DNA of 64,000 bases from Prevotellaceae bacterium (GCA_028723525.1 JAQYET010000096.1:27195-91194), one strand, 5' to 3'. Positions 26,421 through 35,321 are shown, counted from the first letter of the stretch. Program-made: numbers and translations. The notes: a model not told the origin generated them from the sequence alone.

Positions 26421-27422
26421 ATGTACACAGCAAACGATTATAAAAAGGGATTACCCCGCTGGTGTCCGGGTTGCGGAGACCACTTTTTCCTTGCATCGCT
26501 CCACAAAGCAATGGCTGAAATAGGCGTTGCACCACACGAGACGGCAGTGATTTCGGGCATTGGCTGCTCAAGCCGACTGCCTTATTATGTCAACACCTAC
26601 GCCATGCAGACAATCCACGGGCGTGCCGCAGCTGTCTCCACCGGCGCAAAGGTGGCGAACCCTAACCTCACCGTATGGCAGGTTTCGGGCGATGGCGACG
26701 GGCTTGCCATTGGCGGCAACCACTTCATTCATGCCATGCGGCGCAACATAGACATAAACATCATACTGCTCAACAACCGCATCTACGGTCTGACAAAGGG
26801 ACAGTACAGCCCCACTTCGCCGCGCGGTTTCGTGTCGAAGTCGTCGCCCTACGGCACCATTGAAGACCCGTTCCGCCCGGCAGAACTGTGTTTCGGAGCA
26901 CGCGGACACTTCTTCGCACGCGCCGTTGCAACCGATGCAAAGGGCACGCAGGAAATTCTCAAGGCGGCAAAACAGCACAAGGGAGTTTCGGTGTGCGAGA
27001 TACTGCAGAACTGTATCATCTTCAACAACGGCACTCACGACTCGGTATATACCAACGAGGGGCGCAAGAAGAACTGCATCTACGTGCGTCACGGCGAGAA
27101 ACTGGTGTTCGGCGAGAACAACGAATTCGGTCTTGTGCAGCAGGGATTCAGTCTGAAAGTGGTTGAGATTGGCAAGGATGGCTACACGCTCGACGATGTT
27201 CTCGTGCACGATGCACATTGCGAGGACAACACCTTGCAGCTGAAACTCGCCGAGATGTCTAACGAAGACGGCTTCCCAGTAGCCCTCGGAGTAATCCGCG
27301 AAGTGGAAGCACCGACCTACAACGATGCCGTTTATGCCCAGATAGAAGAGGTTTCGGCAAAGAAGAAGTATCATAACTTCAGCGAACTGCTCGAAACAAA
27401 CGATATATGGGAGGTGAAATAA
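26421..27422 (+). CDS. korB: 2-oxoacid:ferredoxin oxidoreductase, beta subunit
   Basis: This 333-aa subunit binds thiamine diphosphate and an iron-sulfur cluster. Cys ligands are seen in RWCPGCGDHFF (about 13-23) and GIGCSSRLPYY (about 48-58). The ThDP-Mg motif is WQVSGDGDGLAIGGNHFIHAMRRN running to ILLNNRIYGLTKGQ. HGRAAAVSTGAKVANP is a typical KorB block that contacts the pyrophosphate. It has the usual length, is translated right after korA and is followed by a strong terminator, so the operon is korAB only. Confidence 0.95.
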   Translation: MYTANDYKKGLPRWCPGCGDHFFLASLHKAMAEIGVAPHETAVISGIGCSSRLPYYVNTYAMQTIHGRAAAVSTGAKVANPNLTVWQVSGDGDGLAIGGNHFIHAMRRNIDINIILLNNRIYGLTKGQYSPTSPRGFVSKSSPYGTIEDPFRPAELCFGARGHFFARAVATDAKGTQEILKAAKQHKGVSVCEILQNCIIFNNGTHDSVYTNEGRKKNCIYVRHGEKLVFGENNEFGLVQQGFSLKVVEIGKDGYTLDDVLVHDAHCEDNTLQLKLAEMSNEDGFPVALGVIREVEAPTYNDAVYAQIEEVSAKKKYHNFSELLETNDIWEVK

Positions 27423-27460
27423 GAACTTAACCCTTTGCCAAGACATGGCAATATGATACC

Positions 27461-27496
27461 AAGGGGGTGAGAGAACAATATTCTCCCGCCCCCTTT
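27461..27496 (+). terminator. korAB terminator
   Basis: AAGGGGG...GAGAA (27461-27475) pairs with TTCTC...CCCCCTTT (27481-27496) around a 5-nt CAATA loop, with a T-rich run after it. Confidence 0.8.
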
Positions 27497-27560
27497 CTTT
27501 TGATTAGTGGCGACGGAACAAGAGGGAAAAAGAGCATGGATAATAACCAAAAGAGAGTAT

Positions 27561-28595
27561 ATGAAAAATAGAAGAACGGTATGCAACAGCATGCTTACAT
27601 CGACGATAATCATCGTCGCTACATACATTGTGTTTCAAGCTTTCTACAACTTGATAGCCTTCAAGTCGCTATTTCCTTATCAGGATATATACGACTTCAA
27701 GATAAGCGTGGCGAGCAACCTTGTCCCTGTGATTGTTCTTTTTGTCTTCAACTTCACCTTTGTGTTCCGAATAAACAGACTGCGGAACATCATCTATAAG
27801 ATACTTGCCGACGTAACAATATCTTATCTCTTCCTCGTGGTGCTCAACTTCGTCTTCATCCTCATCATGCGAAAGCCCGACCCGTCAAGCATTGACTGGG
27901 CAGGAACGATGTTCTGCAATACATTTATACTGATGGGAATGGAGATGTCGTTCTATATCCGGCACTATCAGAGCTCGTTGAGACAGGCGGAGGAGTATAA
28001 AAGACGGGTGCTTATGTATCAGTATAACGCCCTGAAAGCACAGGTGAACCCACACTTTCTCTTCAATTCTCTCAACATTCTGTATTCGCTTATAGCGATA
28101 GACCAGAAGAAATCGCGGCATTTCGTGATGTCACTTTCCGACATGTATCGCTACATCATGACCCAACAAGACAAGGAAAGGGTGCCGCTGGAAGACGAAC
28201 TCGGCTTCCTTGCGTCATACGTTGAGGTGCTGAAAATGAGATACTACAACCAATTCGACGTGAAGATAGAGGGCGCGGAACTCGTGAAAGACCAAGAGAT
28301 AATTCCTTATACGCTGCAACTGCTCATGGAAAACGTAACGAAACATAACGTCATATCGCAGCGTTTCCCTCTGGAAGTGAGCATAAAAATCACGGAGAAT
28401 GACATAAGAGTGTCTAACCATATACGCACAAGACAGTCGGCATCGTCGTCGGGTATAGGACTGAGATATATCACCGAACTGTATCAACAGAACGGAAAAG
28501 ACTTCGTATATACCAACGACGGCAACACCTTCGAGGCTGTAGTGCCCTATCTTGACAAAGAAAAAAGAACCGAACACTTACCGAAACCACTATAA
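27561..28595 (+). CDS. LytS-type sensor histidine kinase
   Basis: This 344-aa kinase has four hydrophobic helices in the first 135 residues, a short coiled segment (RQAEEYKRRVLMYQYNALKAQ) and a His_kinase domain with His165 in QVNPHFLFNSLNILYSLI. The ATPase part includes LQLLMENVTKHN (N-box) and SGIGLRYITELY (G-box). Such kinases phosphorylate LytTR regulators and usually respond to a membrane or intracellular signal. The ATG at 27561 was chosen because AAAAGAGAG precedes it and the first membrane helix follows; a longer frame has no such support. It is 2 bp ahead of its regulator. The stimulus cannot be predicted. Confidence 0.92.
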   Translation: MKNRRTVCNSMLTSTIIIVATYIVFQAFYNLIAFKSLFPYQDIYDFKISVASNLVPVIVLFVFNFTFVFRINRLRNIIYKILADVTISYLFLVVLNFVFILIMRKPDPSSIDWAGTMFCNTFILMGMEMSFYIRHYQSSLRQAEEYKRRVLMYQYNALKAQVNPHFLFNSLNILYSLIAIDQKKSRHFVMSLSDMYRYIMTQQDKERVPLEDELGFLASYVEVLKMRYYNQFDVKIEGAELVKDQEIIPYTLQLLMENVTKHNVISQRFPLEVSIKITENDIRVSNHIRTRQSASSSGIGLRYITELYQQNGKDFVYTNDGNTFEAVVPYLDKEKRTEHLPKPL

Positions 28596-28597
28596 AT

Positions 28598-29359
28598 ATG
28601 AGATATGCCATAATAGAAAACGAGCATTTCGCACTCGAAAGTCTTAAAAAGACTATTGCCATGTTGCGCCCCGACTATCAGTTTGTGTTCGCCTCCGAGT
28701 CGGTGGAAGACAGCATCGCGTATTTCAATTCACGCCCGGAGGTTGACCTCGTGTTCATGGACATAGAACTCGTTGACGGCAACTGCTTCGAGATTTTCAA
28801 CGAGGTGCAGGTAGCCGTGCCCATAATATTCACCACGGCATACGATGAGTTCGCACTTCAGGCGTTCAAGGTGAACAGCGTGGATTATCTTCTCAAGCCC
28901 ATACATGAGGGCGACCTTGAGAAAGCTTTGCTGAAATACGAGCGCAACAGCACTGCCAAACCGATGGCTATCGACCTCTCAAGACTCTACGACAAGGTGG
29001 CAGAGAACTGGCAGAAGCAGCGCATACTGACCATTAGCGGCGACAGTTATTCCTACGTTGAGACGAATGATATAGCGTTCTTCGCAAGCGAGGATAAGTG
29101 TATTTTTGCCTACCGGAAAGGCGGAGGACGCCGACTCACCGAGATGACAAGCCTTTCAGAAGTGGAGAACATCGTCAGACGGCGCGAGTTTTTCAAACTC
29201 TCACGCGACATTGTGGTTCACATCTCCTCAATAGAGTCGGTCCGTAAGTTCTTCCACGGGCGTCTCTCAGTCACCGTAAAGGCCGGCGAGGAACAGCGCG
29301 ATGTAGTGGTCAGCACTGCCAAAAGGAAAGAATTTCTCAACTGGCTCGGCGGGAAATGA
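28598..29359 (+). CDS. LytTR family response regulator
   Basis: This 253-aa protein has a receiver domain (1-120; ENE acidic pocket at residues 7-9, phospho-acceptor Asp55 in LVFMDIEL, Lys100 in YLLKPI). A LytTR DNA-binding domain follows at about 145-250 (ISGDSYSYVETNDIAFFASEDKCIF, FFKLSRDIVVHISSIESVRKFFHGRLSV). It is paired with the upstream LytS-type kinase. Targets are unknown; LytTR binding sites were not identified in the window. The orphan receiver at 1133-1516 resembles its N-terminal half. Confidence 0.93.
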   Translation: MRYAIIENEHFALESLKKTIAMLRPDYQFVFASESVEDSIAYFNSRPEVDLVFMDIELVDGNCFEIFNEVQVAVPIIFTTAYDEFALQAFKVNSVDYLLKPIHEGDLEKALLKYERNSTAKPMAIDLSRLYDKVAENWQKQRILTISGDSYSYVETNDIAFFASEDKCIFAYRKGGGRRLTEMTSLSEVENIVRRREFFKLSRDIVVHISSIESVRKFFHGRLSVTVKAGEEQRDVVVSTAKRKEFLNWLGGK

Positions 29360-29501
29360 GCAACAACAAACCTGTCCTTGGGAAGAATAAGCATTGGTTT
29401 TTCCGTTGCGATACCGCTTGCGGACTATTATAACCCGTCTCATCATAGGTGAGCCATTGCTCGTTTGCCCATAAATACCACTACGGTTTCCCCATATTTT
29501 G

Positions 29502-31616
29502 CTACTCCTGCGCTCCATCTGACAGCACCACCGAAAGGATTTCCTCGCCGTATTGCTCTGCCGATTTCTTTCCGAAGTAAGGGATAGCGATGAGTTCTTC
29601 GATTGTCTGCGGACTGTTGTTCGCTATCCCGATGAGGGCTTTCTGCTTTATTATGGTGTAGGGAGGGATTGCGAGTTCCACGCTCTTGTTCCACCGCCAA
29701 CGGCGGAGAGCCTCGAAAAGTTTCTGATTTTTCACGTCGTCATTGTTCACTTCAGCCTTCTCCGCAGCACGTCTGCCGCCCCGGTTCCGCTTCTCCGGCT
29801 TCTCCGTTCTGCCGTCGAGAACACCGAGAGTAACCCTTTGCTTCAAACGCATGAACGTGGCAGGACTGAAACCGGCAATCGCCACCTCTTTCAGCATTGC
29901 CGTTTTCATCTCGTAAATCATGCACATGTCTGCCACGGCATCGTCGAAACGCTTTCTCACATGCTTGCTGTCGGTGTCGGCAACGGTGGCAGGGAGCAGG
30001 TCGCCGAGCACGTCTGTCACGGTGTTGAGGAAGTAAGTGGCACTGCGTTTCACACGTTCGGCAAACTGCGGAGCGAGGAGTTGTGAGCCGTTCATCCCTA
30101 CGAACACTCCAATCCACTTGCGCGACACCTCCACAACCTTGTCTTCGATGTCCTTCCGAGCCTGTCTGTGGGCTGCCGCAAGTCGCGGATAAGACGACGA
30201 GAAATGCTCCTCAAGCACCCGTGCGAGCTGGTTGTCGCTGCGCTGCAGGTCGCTGAAGTCGAACAGTTGGCGCAGTTGCTCTATGTGAAACTGCTCCTTC
30301 AGTGCCGGCAGCATGCTTATACTCTTCCGCGCTGCCTCGCCTTGCTGCGCGATGTAGCATCCCACCCGGCTGTCGTTCATTATGTTCTCCGGCACCACGG
30401 GCTTGGCAAGCACCAGTCCGGCGAGCGACTTACAGCGGCTCAGTGCCACATAAACCTGCCCTGCGGCAAACGAGAATGCGGCGTCTATTATGGCATGTTC
30501 GAAGGTGAGTCCCTGACTCTTGTGTATCGTTATCGCCCATGCAAGGCGCAGCGGCAGTTGCCTGAACACCCCCTGAACGATGCTCTCAATCTCTTTTGTC
30601 TTGTCGTTGAGTTCGTATTTCGCATTCTCCCACTCCATCGGTTCCACCTCAATCTCGCTGTCGTCGCCCGGACATGCCACGCTTACATGCCTCTCATCTA
30701 TGCTCGTCACCCGCCCGATGCGCCCGTTGTAGAACCTCCCTGCGGGGTCGTTCTTTACGAACATCACCTGTGCCCCTTCCTTCAGTGTCAGTTCTACGTC
30801 TGTGGGATAGGCATATTCGGGGAACGTTCCCTCCACCTCTGCACTGAAACGATAGGGCTTCGAAGCAATACCGGAGAGTTCGTTCTCGTTGTATGAGTCG
30901 GCAAGGTTGTTGTGTGTGGTAAGTCGTATATAACCATCCTCGGGGCGAGGGTGGAACTCTGGTATGCAGCGTTGGTTGAGCAGTGCAATGTCTTGAGGCG
31001 TTACATGCCCCTCGCGGATGTTGTTCAGCAGGGCGATGAACTCGGGGTCTTGCTGCCGATAGACGTGTTTCAGTTCGAGTGTTACATAAGGAGTCTGCAT
31101 CAAAGCCTTCGAACCGAAGAAGTATGGTGTGTTGTAGTAAGCCTGCAGCAAGGCATGGTCGGTCGCCGTAACCACGGGAGTGAGTTGTTGCAAGTCGCCA
31201 ATCATGAGCAGTTGTACGCCACCGAAAGGTCGGTGCGGGTCGCGAAACCGGCGCATCACGCTGTCTATTGCGTCAAGCAAGTCGCTCCTCACCATAGATA
31301 TTTCGTCGATAACCAGCAGGTCGAGCGTGCGCAGCAGTTTCTTCTTCTCTTTCGAAAAGTCGAATCGTTCCTTGTAATGCGCATTGGGAACGTATGGCGA
31401 CAGTGGCAACTGAAAGAAGGAATGGATTGTCTGTCCGCCGGCATTTATCGCCGCGACACCCGTCGGAGCCACCAACGCCATGCGCTTAGGCGAGCGTTTT
31501 TTCAGCTCATGCAGAAATGTGGTCTTGCCCGTTCCCGCCTTCCCTGTCAGGAAAATGCTCACGCCGGTGTTCTCAACGAAGTCCCATGCCAGCAGCAATT
31601 CTCTGTTCTCTTCCAT
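29502..31616 (-). CDS. Pif1-family SF1B helicase with C-terminal HRDC-like domain
   Basis: This 704-aa protein has Walker A IFLTGKAGTGKTTFLHEL (about 21-38), Walker B LLVIDEISMV (about 100-109), GGVQLLMIGDLQQLTPV (motif III) and the UvrD-like motif V/VI block AWAITIHKSQGLTFEHAIID with VYVALSRCKSLAGL. Residues 430-700 carry helical helicase-associated segments and end in an HRDC-like fold (LIGIANNSPQTIEELIAIPYFGKKSAEQY). Pif1 helicases unwind 5' to 3' and act on G-quadruplexes, forks and R-loops. Bacteroidales encode several; this longer type with a C-terminal nucleic-acid-binding module is common there. It is monocistronic with its own promoter and converges on the lytTR gene; no terminator could be identified in the 142-bp gap. 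Confidence 0.9.
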   Translation of the reverse strand: MEENRELLLAWDFVENTGVSIFLTGKAGTGKTTFLHELKKRSPKRMALVAPTGVAAINAGGQTIHSFFQLPLSPYVPNAHYKERFDFSKEKKKLLRTLDLLVIDEISMVRSDLLDAIDSVMRRFRDPHRPFGGVQLLMIGDLQQLTPVVTATDHALLQAYYNTPYFFGSKALMQTPYVTLELKHVYRQQDPEFIALLNNIREGHVTPQDIALLNQRCIPEFHPRPEDGYIRLTTHNNLADSYNENELSGIASKPYRFSAEVEGTFPEYAYPTDVELTLKEGAQVMFVKNDPAGRFYNGRIGRVTSIDERHVSVACPGDDSEIEVEPMEWENAKYELNDKTKEIESIVQGVFRQLPLRLAWAITIHKSQGLTFEHAIIDAAFSFAAGQVYVALSRCKSLAGLVLAKPVVPENIMNDSRVGCYIAQQGEAARKSISMLPALKEQFHIEQLRQLFDFSDLQRSDNQLARVLEEHFSSSYPRLAAAHRQARKDIEDKVVEVSRKWIGVFVGMNGSQLLAPQFAERVKRSATYFLNTVTDVLGDLLPATVADTDSKHVRKRFDDAVADMCMIYEMKTAMLKEVAIAGFSPATFMRLKQRVTLGVLDGRTEKPEKRNRGGRRAAEKAEVNNDDVKNQKLFEALRRWRWNKSVELAIPPYTIIKQKALIGIANNSPQTIEELIAIPYFGKKSAEQYGEEILSVVLSDGAQE

Positions 31617-31641
31617 CGTTCCTTTCCTTCTTCAGTGATTG

Positions 31642-31671
31642 CAAAGATAGCAATTTATATCCTTTCGGCAA
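31642..31671 (-). promoter_or_regulatory. Promoter of the Pif1-like helicase
   Basis: On the minus strand TTG (31669-31671), a 19-bp spacer and TATCTTTG (31642-31649) match the Bacteroidota consensus; the ATG is 26 bp downstream. Confidence 0.7.
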
Positions 31672-31717
31672 AGCAAAGGATGCCTAAAAGAGTCTCATCG
31701 GCATCATGTAATAAAAT

Positions 31718-31798
31718 AAAATCGCCGAAATTGAAGACCAAAATCGGCGAAATTACAAAGCAAAATCGGCGAAATTGGTCAGTAATTTCGCCGATTTT
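31718..31798. repeat. 22-bp-period core/linker array, locus C (four units)
   Basis: Cores at 31718-31732, 31740-31754, 31762-31776 and 31784-31798 with linkers GAAGACC, ACAAAGC and GGTCAGT. Units 3 and 4 are perfect reverse complements, so they can fold into a 15-bp stem with a 7-nt loop. The array is between the helicase promoter and the 3' end of the PorT-like gene, 16 bp past that gene's stop, where the stem could end transcription. Confidence 0.93.
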
Positions 31799-31813
31799 GC
31801 TGCGTGATACGTA

Positions 31814-32509
31814 TCAGAAGTTGACTCCAAAGGTGAGCATCACCGCGCTGTTTTTGCACTCATCGAAGTCGTCGTGACCGATGTTGGCAAGTCCGAGGTC
31901 GTAAGTGAGGTCGGCATAGAACATGTCTATACCCACGCCAACGCCCATTCTCAGACCGGCGTCGAGACGTTCGAAGGCACTGTCGTAGTCGCCGTCGAAC
32001 GAACTATATGCCTTGCGGTTGTTGTAGTTCTTTATTTTTCCCGACACTCCGCAGGCGAAATAGCCTCCGAAGAACGGCTGTATGGAGAACGTGTTGTCGA
32101 TGTTATAGGCATATTTCATCACGAACGGCAGTTCCACATAGCCGAGATTGTAGGTGAAGTCAAACGGAGCTTTCTTGTTCTTCCCGCCCTTCTCTATGTA
32201 GTATAGTCCCGACTCGAAGTAGAGCGGGGCGCGGTCGGTAAGCCCTACGCCAACGGCCAATCCCACGTTCAGCCCGGTCTTGGTCTTGCCTCCGTCTAAA
32301 AGATGATTGTCGGAGTTCACGGTGGTGAATGCCGGACCAACCCTGAAGCCGTAGTAAACATCGCGATTGTTGTAATTACCGCGCGTTCTTCTGCCGTAAT
32401 CCAGACGCTGCGTGTTGCGGTTATAATACTTACTCCGTTTGTAGTTCTGTGCGTATGACGGCATCATAACCAATGCTGCCAATGCGATAGTTGCGATGAT
32501 TTTCTTCAT
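31814..32509 (-). CDS. PorT-family outer-membrane beta-barrel protein
   Basis: This 231-aa protein has a signal peptide (MKKIIATIALAALVMMPSYAQ), a basic Tyr/Asn/Arg-rich linker (NYKRSKYYNRNTQRLDYGRR), and an eight-strand-type barrel of the OMP_b-brl_2/PorT superfamily (VYYGFRVGPAFTTVN, LNVGLAVGVGLTDRAPLYFESGLYYIEKGG, ending VMLTFGVNF). The family includes PorT of type IX secretion, but most members are small porin-like proteins of unknown role, so a T9SS function should not be assumed. The ATG at 32509 was chosen because it begins the signal peptide and follows a consensus promoter; a longer frame extends into the intergenic AT-rich region. Confidence 0.82.
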   Translation of the reverse strand: MKKIIATIALAALVMMPSYAQNYKRSKYYNRNTQRLDYGRRTRGNYNNRDVYYGFRVGPAFTTVNSDNHLLDGGKTKTGLNVGLAVGVGLTDRAPLYFESGLYYIEKGGKNKKAPFDFTYNLGYVELPFVMKYAYNIDNTFSIQPFFGGYFACGVSGKIKNYNNRKAYSSFDGDYDSAFERLDAGLRMGVGVGIDMFYADLTYDLGLANIGHDDFDECKNSAVMLTFGVNF

Positions 32510-32541
32510 ATAAAAACGTTTTTTTAGTACTAAATACGGCG

Positions 32542-32571
32542 CAAAGATATTGTTTTTCGTGCAAACACCAA
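32542..32571 (-). promoter_or_regulatory. Promoter of the PorT-like gene
   Basis: On the minus strand TTG (32569-32571), a 19-bp spacer and TATCTTTG (32542-32549), a full Bacteroidota match. The 20-bp repeat at 32591-32610 lies just upstream. Confidence 0.72.
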
Positions 32572-32590
32572 AGAGATAACCCCCATTTGT

Positions 32591-32610
32591 TGTAGGAAAA
32601 TCCCTACTTT
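32591..32610. repeat. 20-bp direct repeat flanking the R-M island (left copy)
   Basis: TGTAGGAAAATCCCTACTTT, identical to 35362-35381. It contains the interrupted palindrome GTAGG-N6-CCTAC. It stands just upstream of the PorT-like promoter and at the border where AT-rich DNA begins. Confidence 0.9.
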
Positions 32611-32916
32611 TACAAAAAAGGAATACCTTCTTATTGATATATGAACACATGCAAACTTTGTTTTTGTGACAACAAAAAAATTGAACCAAAATCATTCATT
32701 ATATATCATTCTGACTGTGTTCTGTTATCTGTAAAATTGGTTTTAATTTTATCAAAGGCATAAAAGAACTCGCAAAGAGGAAGTGACAAAAAAATAATAA
32801 AAAACGAACTATGGATGTAGATTAAATGTAACGATTATACAGAATATAAAACTTATGGTCAAAATTACAGATTATCGTTTAAATCATTGTAACTAATATT
32901 TGTTTACTTCTTATTT
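32611..32916. other. AT-rich non-coding left end of the R-M island
   Basis: About 300 bp of strongly AT-rich DNA with no credible reading frame, RNA gene or inverted repeat that I can identify. It contrasts with the GC-balanced DNA to the left and matches the composition of the R-M genes to its right. Confidence 0.6.
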
Positions 32917-33657
32917 TCATACACATTCTTTGTTCGTATATAATAGTCTTAGATTTGGCTGCAATATCCTAAAACCACTTCCATGATCATGAGTTCTTCC
33001 ATTGGAATAACTCCCTATTCTTATATCAAACATAATCAACCCTTGGTCTAACAAGTCTAAAAAATTATCAAATGATGGTTCTGTATATATTTCTGCTTTA
33101 TCGAAATAAAAATATTCCTCACCACCTTCGTATTTTCTTTTTGCACTTACATAAAACAAATTGTTGAGCTTTCTTTTAAATGTATTTTCCAATACATTGT
33201 AGTTATAGCCTACAGAATCATCCAAAAGATTATTATTATTTATGTCATACACACCTATCTTTATTGTTTTCTGCAGTCTGTCATTTATTAACTTAAAGGA
33301 TAGTTTGCCGGCAAAAGTGTTGTAATTGTTGGCAAAAAGAGAAGTATGTAATTTGTTTAATCCCATTTTCTTCGGGTTATCATAAGGAACTCCGTATTTG
33401 GAATTTAAATATTTATTGGCACCTTTGGGAAATGAAGGAGATTTTGTAAACAATGTTATATATGAACAAGTTTCCTCTCTATGTGCCTTAATCTCGAAGC
33501 CTGCCAAATCCGGTTGGTCTGAATTATTTTCCAAAACACCGATATAATCTTCAAATGTTTTGCCTATGCCAGTATCATTTGTGCGCCTGCTTCTTACATA
33601 TCCAAGTTTTTTCACTTCATGGAATTTTCGTATTATAAAGTCTTTGTTACTCTCCAT
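32917..33657 (-). CDS. MvaI/BcnI-family type II restriction endonuclease
   Basis: This 246-aa protein matches the MvaI/BcnI family of MutH-fold nucleases. The conserved N-terminal block is present: Glu36 in TGIGKTFEDYIGVLEN, Asp50 in DQPDLAGFEIKAHR, and Glu55-x-Lys57, the D-(x)n-E-x-K catalytic set. The C-terminal FDIRIGSYSNGRTHDHGSGFRI is typical of the DNA-binding and cleavage half. Characterised members cut CCWGG (MvaI) or CCSGG (BcnI) as monomers; the target of this one is not known. Its start overlaps the end of the XRE gene by 11 bp, so the controller and nuclease are coupled. Codon use is much more AT-rich than the flanks, consistent with transfer. Confidence 0.88.
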   Translation of the reverse strand: MESNKDFIIRKFHEVKKLGYVRSRRTNDTGIGKTFEDYIGVLENNSDQPDLAGFEIKAHREETCSYITLFTKSPSFPKGANKYLNSKYGVPYDNPKKMGLNKLHTSLFANNYNTFAGKLSFKLINDRLQKTIKIGVYDINNNNLLDDSVGYNYNVLENTFKRKLNNLFYVSAKRKYEGGEEYFYFDKAEIYTEPSFDNFLDLLDQGLIMFDIRIGSYSNGRTHDHGSGFRILQPNLRLLYTNKECV

Positions 33658-33931
33658 AAATTATTATTTTCTCAATTAAAGTATCTATTATGTTACCACT
33701 ATTAAAATCATCTTCATCCAAGAAAATTTGTTCTATTCGTATTTTAAATACATTACATAAGGCATTTATTTGACTTAACGTGTATTTGTGAGGTCTATGT
33801 GGACTTTCAATATTACCAATCTGCCCATTACTTAAACCCAACACAGCCCCTAACTGCTGTTGACTATAACCATTATCCTGTCTTAATTTTCTCAATTTAA
33901 ATATTATTATTTGCTGATATTCTGATTTCAT
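33647..33931 (-). CDS. XRE-family controller-type regulator of the R-M system
   Basis: This 94-aa protein has a helix-turn-helix of the Cro/CI type at about residues 10-62 (LRKLRQDNGYSQQQLGAVLGLSNGQIGNIE, then SQINALCNVFKI). Position and size fit a C protein that times nuclease expression after the methylase. It overlaps the nuclease start by 11 bp and is divergent from the methylase. The C-terminal acidic tail (IFLDEDDFNSGNIIDTLIEKI) is longer than in many C proteins. Confidence 0.82.
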   Translation of the reverse strand: MKSEYQQIIIFKLRKLRQDNGYSQQQLGAVLGLSNGQIGNIESPHRPHKYTLSQINALCNVFKIRIEQIFLDEDDFNSGNIIDTLIEKIIIYGE

Positions 33932-33957
33932 TGGCTATTTTTTAGTACATTTGCAGG

Positions 33958-33965
33958 CAAAATTA
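33958..33965 (-). promoter_or_regulatory. -7 box of the controller/nuclease genes
   Basis: The minus strand reads TAATTTTG (TAnnTTTG), 26 bp before the controller ATG. Confidence 0.5.
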
Positions 33966-33974
33966 TTCAATTTT

Positions 33975-33989
33975 AGCGCATTAAACGCT
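33975..33989. promoter_or_regulatory. Possible controller operator (AGCG-N7-CGCT)
   Basis: A small inverted repeat AGCG / CGCT with a 7-bp gap lies between the two divergent -7 boxes, where a C-box would be expected. The only support is symmetry and position. Confidence 0.3.
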
Positions 33990-34009
33990 CTCATTTTGAA
34001 AGTATTTTG

Positions 34010-34017
34010 TATCTTTG
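34010..34017 (+). promoter_or_regulatory. -7 box of the methylase gene
   Basis: TATCTTTG matches TAnnTTTG and is 33 bp ahead of the methylase ATG. It lacks a well-placed TTG. Confidence 0.55.
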
Positions 34018-34050
34018 CATTATCATTATGAAAGTTATATGTAGTACAGT

Positions 34051-35289
34051 ATGTATAAAAGAGAAATAAATGACATGTGGAGCTTTAAAGAAGCAGACAC
34101 GAAAGAGTACACCCATTGTTATCATACATATCCTGCAATGATGATTCCACAAGTGGCAAGAACTCTCATAAAGGAGTATCGACCGGAGGGAAAGTTAGAT
34201 TTAATACTTGACCCTTATATGGGAAGTGGTACGACTTTAGTTGAGGCTTCATTAGCAGGGATAAATTCTGTTGGTACAGACTTAAACCCACTGGCAAGAT
34301 TTATGACCAGCGTAAAGACAAAGCACTACAACTATAATAATCTTTTAATGCAATTTCGGGAGATACAATCACATCTGATATTTTATTCAGAGAAAAATGT
34401 AAAAATACGCAATTTCGATAGAATTTCTAATTACTCATTCTGGTACAATGAAGAAACTCTGATGAAATTATCATACTTGTCACAATTGATAGAGAATGTG
34501 GAAGACAAAGATTTCTTTAATGTTGCTCTTTCTGAGACGATAAGAGAAGTGTCGTTTACACGTAAGGGTGAATTTAAAAGATACCGAATGAATGAAAGTA
34601 GCATCGCCAAATTCAACCCCGATACTTTCAATCTATTTGAAAAAAAAGTAGTAAGAAATTTGGAGGGATTAAACAGTTATAACAGTAAAGTCAATAAAGA
34701 TGTTGCTGTCGGCATATATGGTTTTAATACAATAAATGGTATTCCCTCCGATATAATAAATGAAGGCGATATTGATATGGTCGTGACCTCGCCTCCTTAT
34801 GGTGACAGTAAAACTACTGTTGCTTATGGACAATTTTCAAGGTGGGCAAATGAATGGTTTTGTTTTGACAATGCAAAGAACTTAGATACTATTCTTATGG
34901 GGGGAAGTAAGGCAACTAAAGAAATCTTCAAAACAAACACTATTAGAAATATTTTAGATAAAATAGACCACTTAGAACATAAAAGATATCTGGAAGTAGT
35001 ATCTTTTCTAAACGATTATTACCTATCAATCAAGAATGTATCAAAATCTGTTAGAAGCCGTGGTACTGTCTGTTATGTTGTGGGAGATAGGAGAGTTAAA
35101 GGTATTCAGATACCATTGGATTACTTTACTGCTGAAATGTTTGAAACTTTTGGATTTAAACACGAAACCACAATAGTAAGAGAAATTCCAAATAAAAGAA
35201 TGCCTTCTAAAACAAGTCCAACCAATAAAGTTGGAGAAAAAGTAAGTACTATGAGCAATGAATACATCGTAATACTTAATAAAAAGTAA
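34051..35289 (+). CDS. DNA methyltransferase (probably N4-cytosine) of the R-M system
   Basis: This 412-aa amino-methyltransferase has AdoMet motif I DPYMGSGTT at about 54-62, followed by VGTDLNPLARF. The catalytic motif TSPPYGDS is at 246-253. TSPPY rather than DPPY/NPPY is usual for N4-cytosine enzymes and fits pairing with an MvaI/BcnI nuclease, whose partners include m4C methylases. Motif I comes before motif IV with a long stretch between them where the target-recognition region may lie. It is divergent from the controller and nuclease and ends at a strong hairpin. DNA is AT-rich like the rest of the island. Confidence 0.9.
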   Translation: MYKREINDMWSFKEADTKEYTHCYHTYPAMMIPQVARTLIKEYRPEGKLDLILDPYMGSGTTLVEASLAGINSVGTDLNPLARFMTSVKTKHYNYNNLLMQFREIQSHLIFYSEKNVKIRNFDRISNYSFWYNEETLMKLSYLSQLIENVEDKDFFNVALSETIREVSFTRKGEFKRYRMNESSIAKFNPDTFNLFEKKVVRNLEGLNSYNSKVNKDVAVGIYGFNTINGIPSDIINEGDIDMVVTSPPYGDSKTTVAYGQFSRWANEWFCFDNAKNLDTILMGGSKATKEIFKTNTIRNILDKIDHLEHKRYLEVVSFLNDYYLSIKNVSKSVRSRGTVCYVVGDRRVKGIQIPLDYFTAEMFETFGFKHETTIVREIPNKRMPSKTSPTNKVGEKVSTMSNEYIVILNKK

Positions 35290-35321
35290 AGTATAAAAAC
35301 CATAACGGGATGAAATAAAAT

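Noticed and set aside
29360-29501. Terminator between the LytTR gene and the helicase gene
   Set aside because: No convincing stem with a U-tract could be found in this 142-bp convergent gap.
31814-32509. PorT component of the type IX secretion system
   Set aside because: Only superfamily-level barrel features are visible, and the family is large with many unrelated roles, so a specific T9SS call is not supported.
33975-33989. Proven C-box operator
   Set aside because: The 4-bp arms are too short to be convincing, so it is listed only as a weak candidate.
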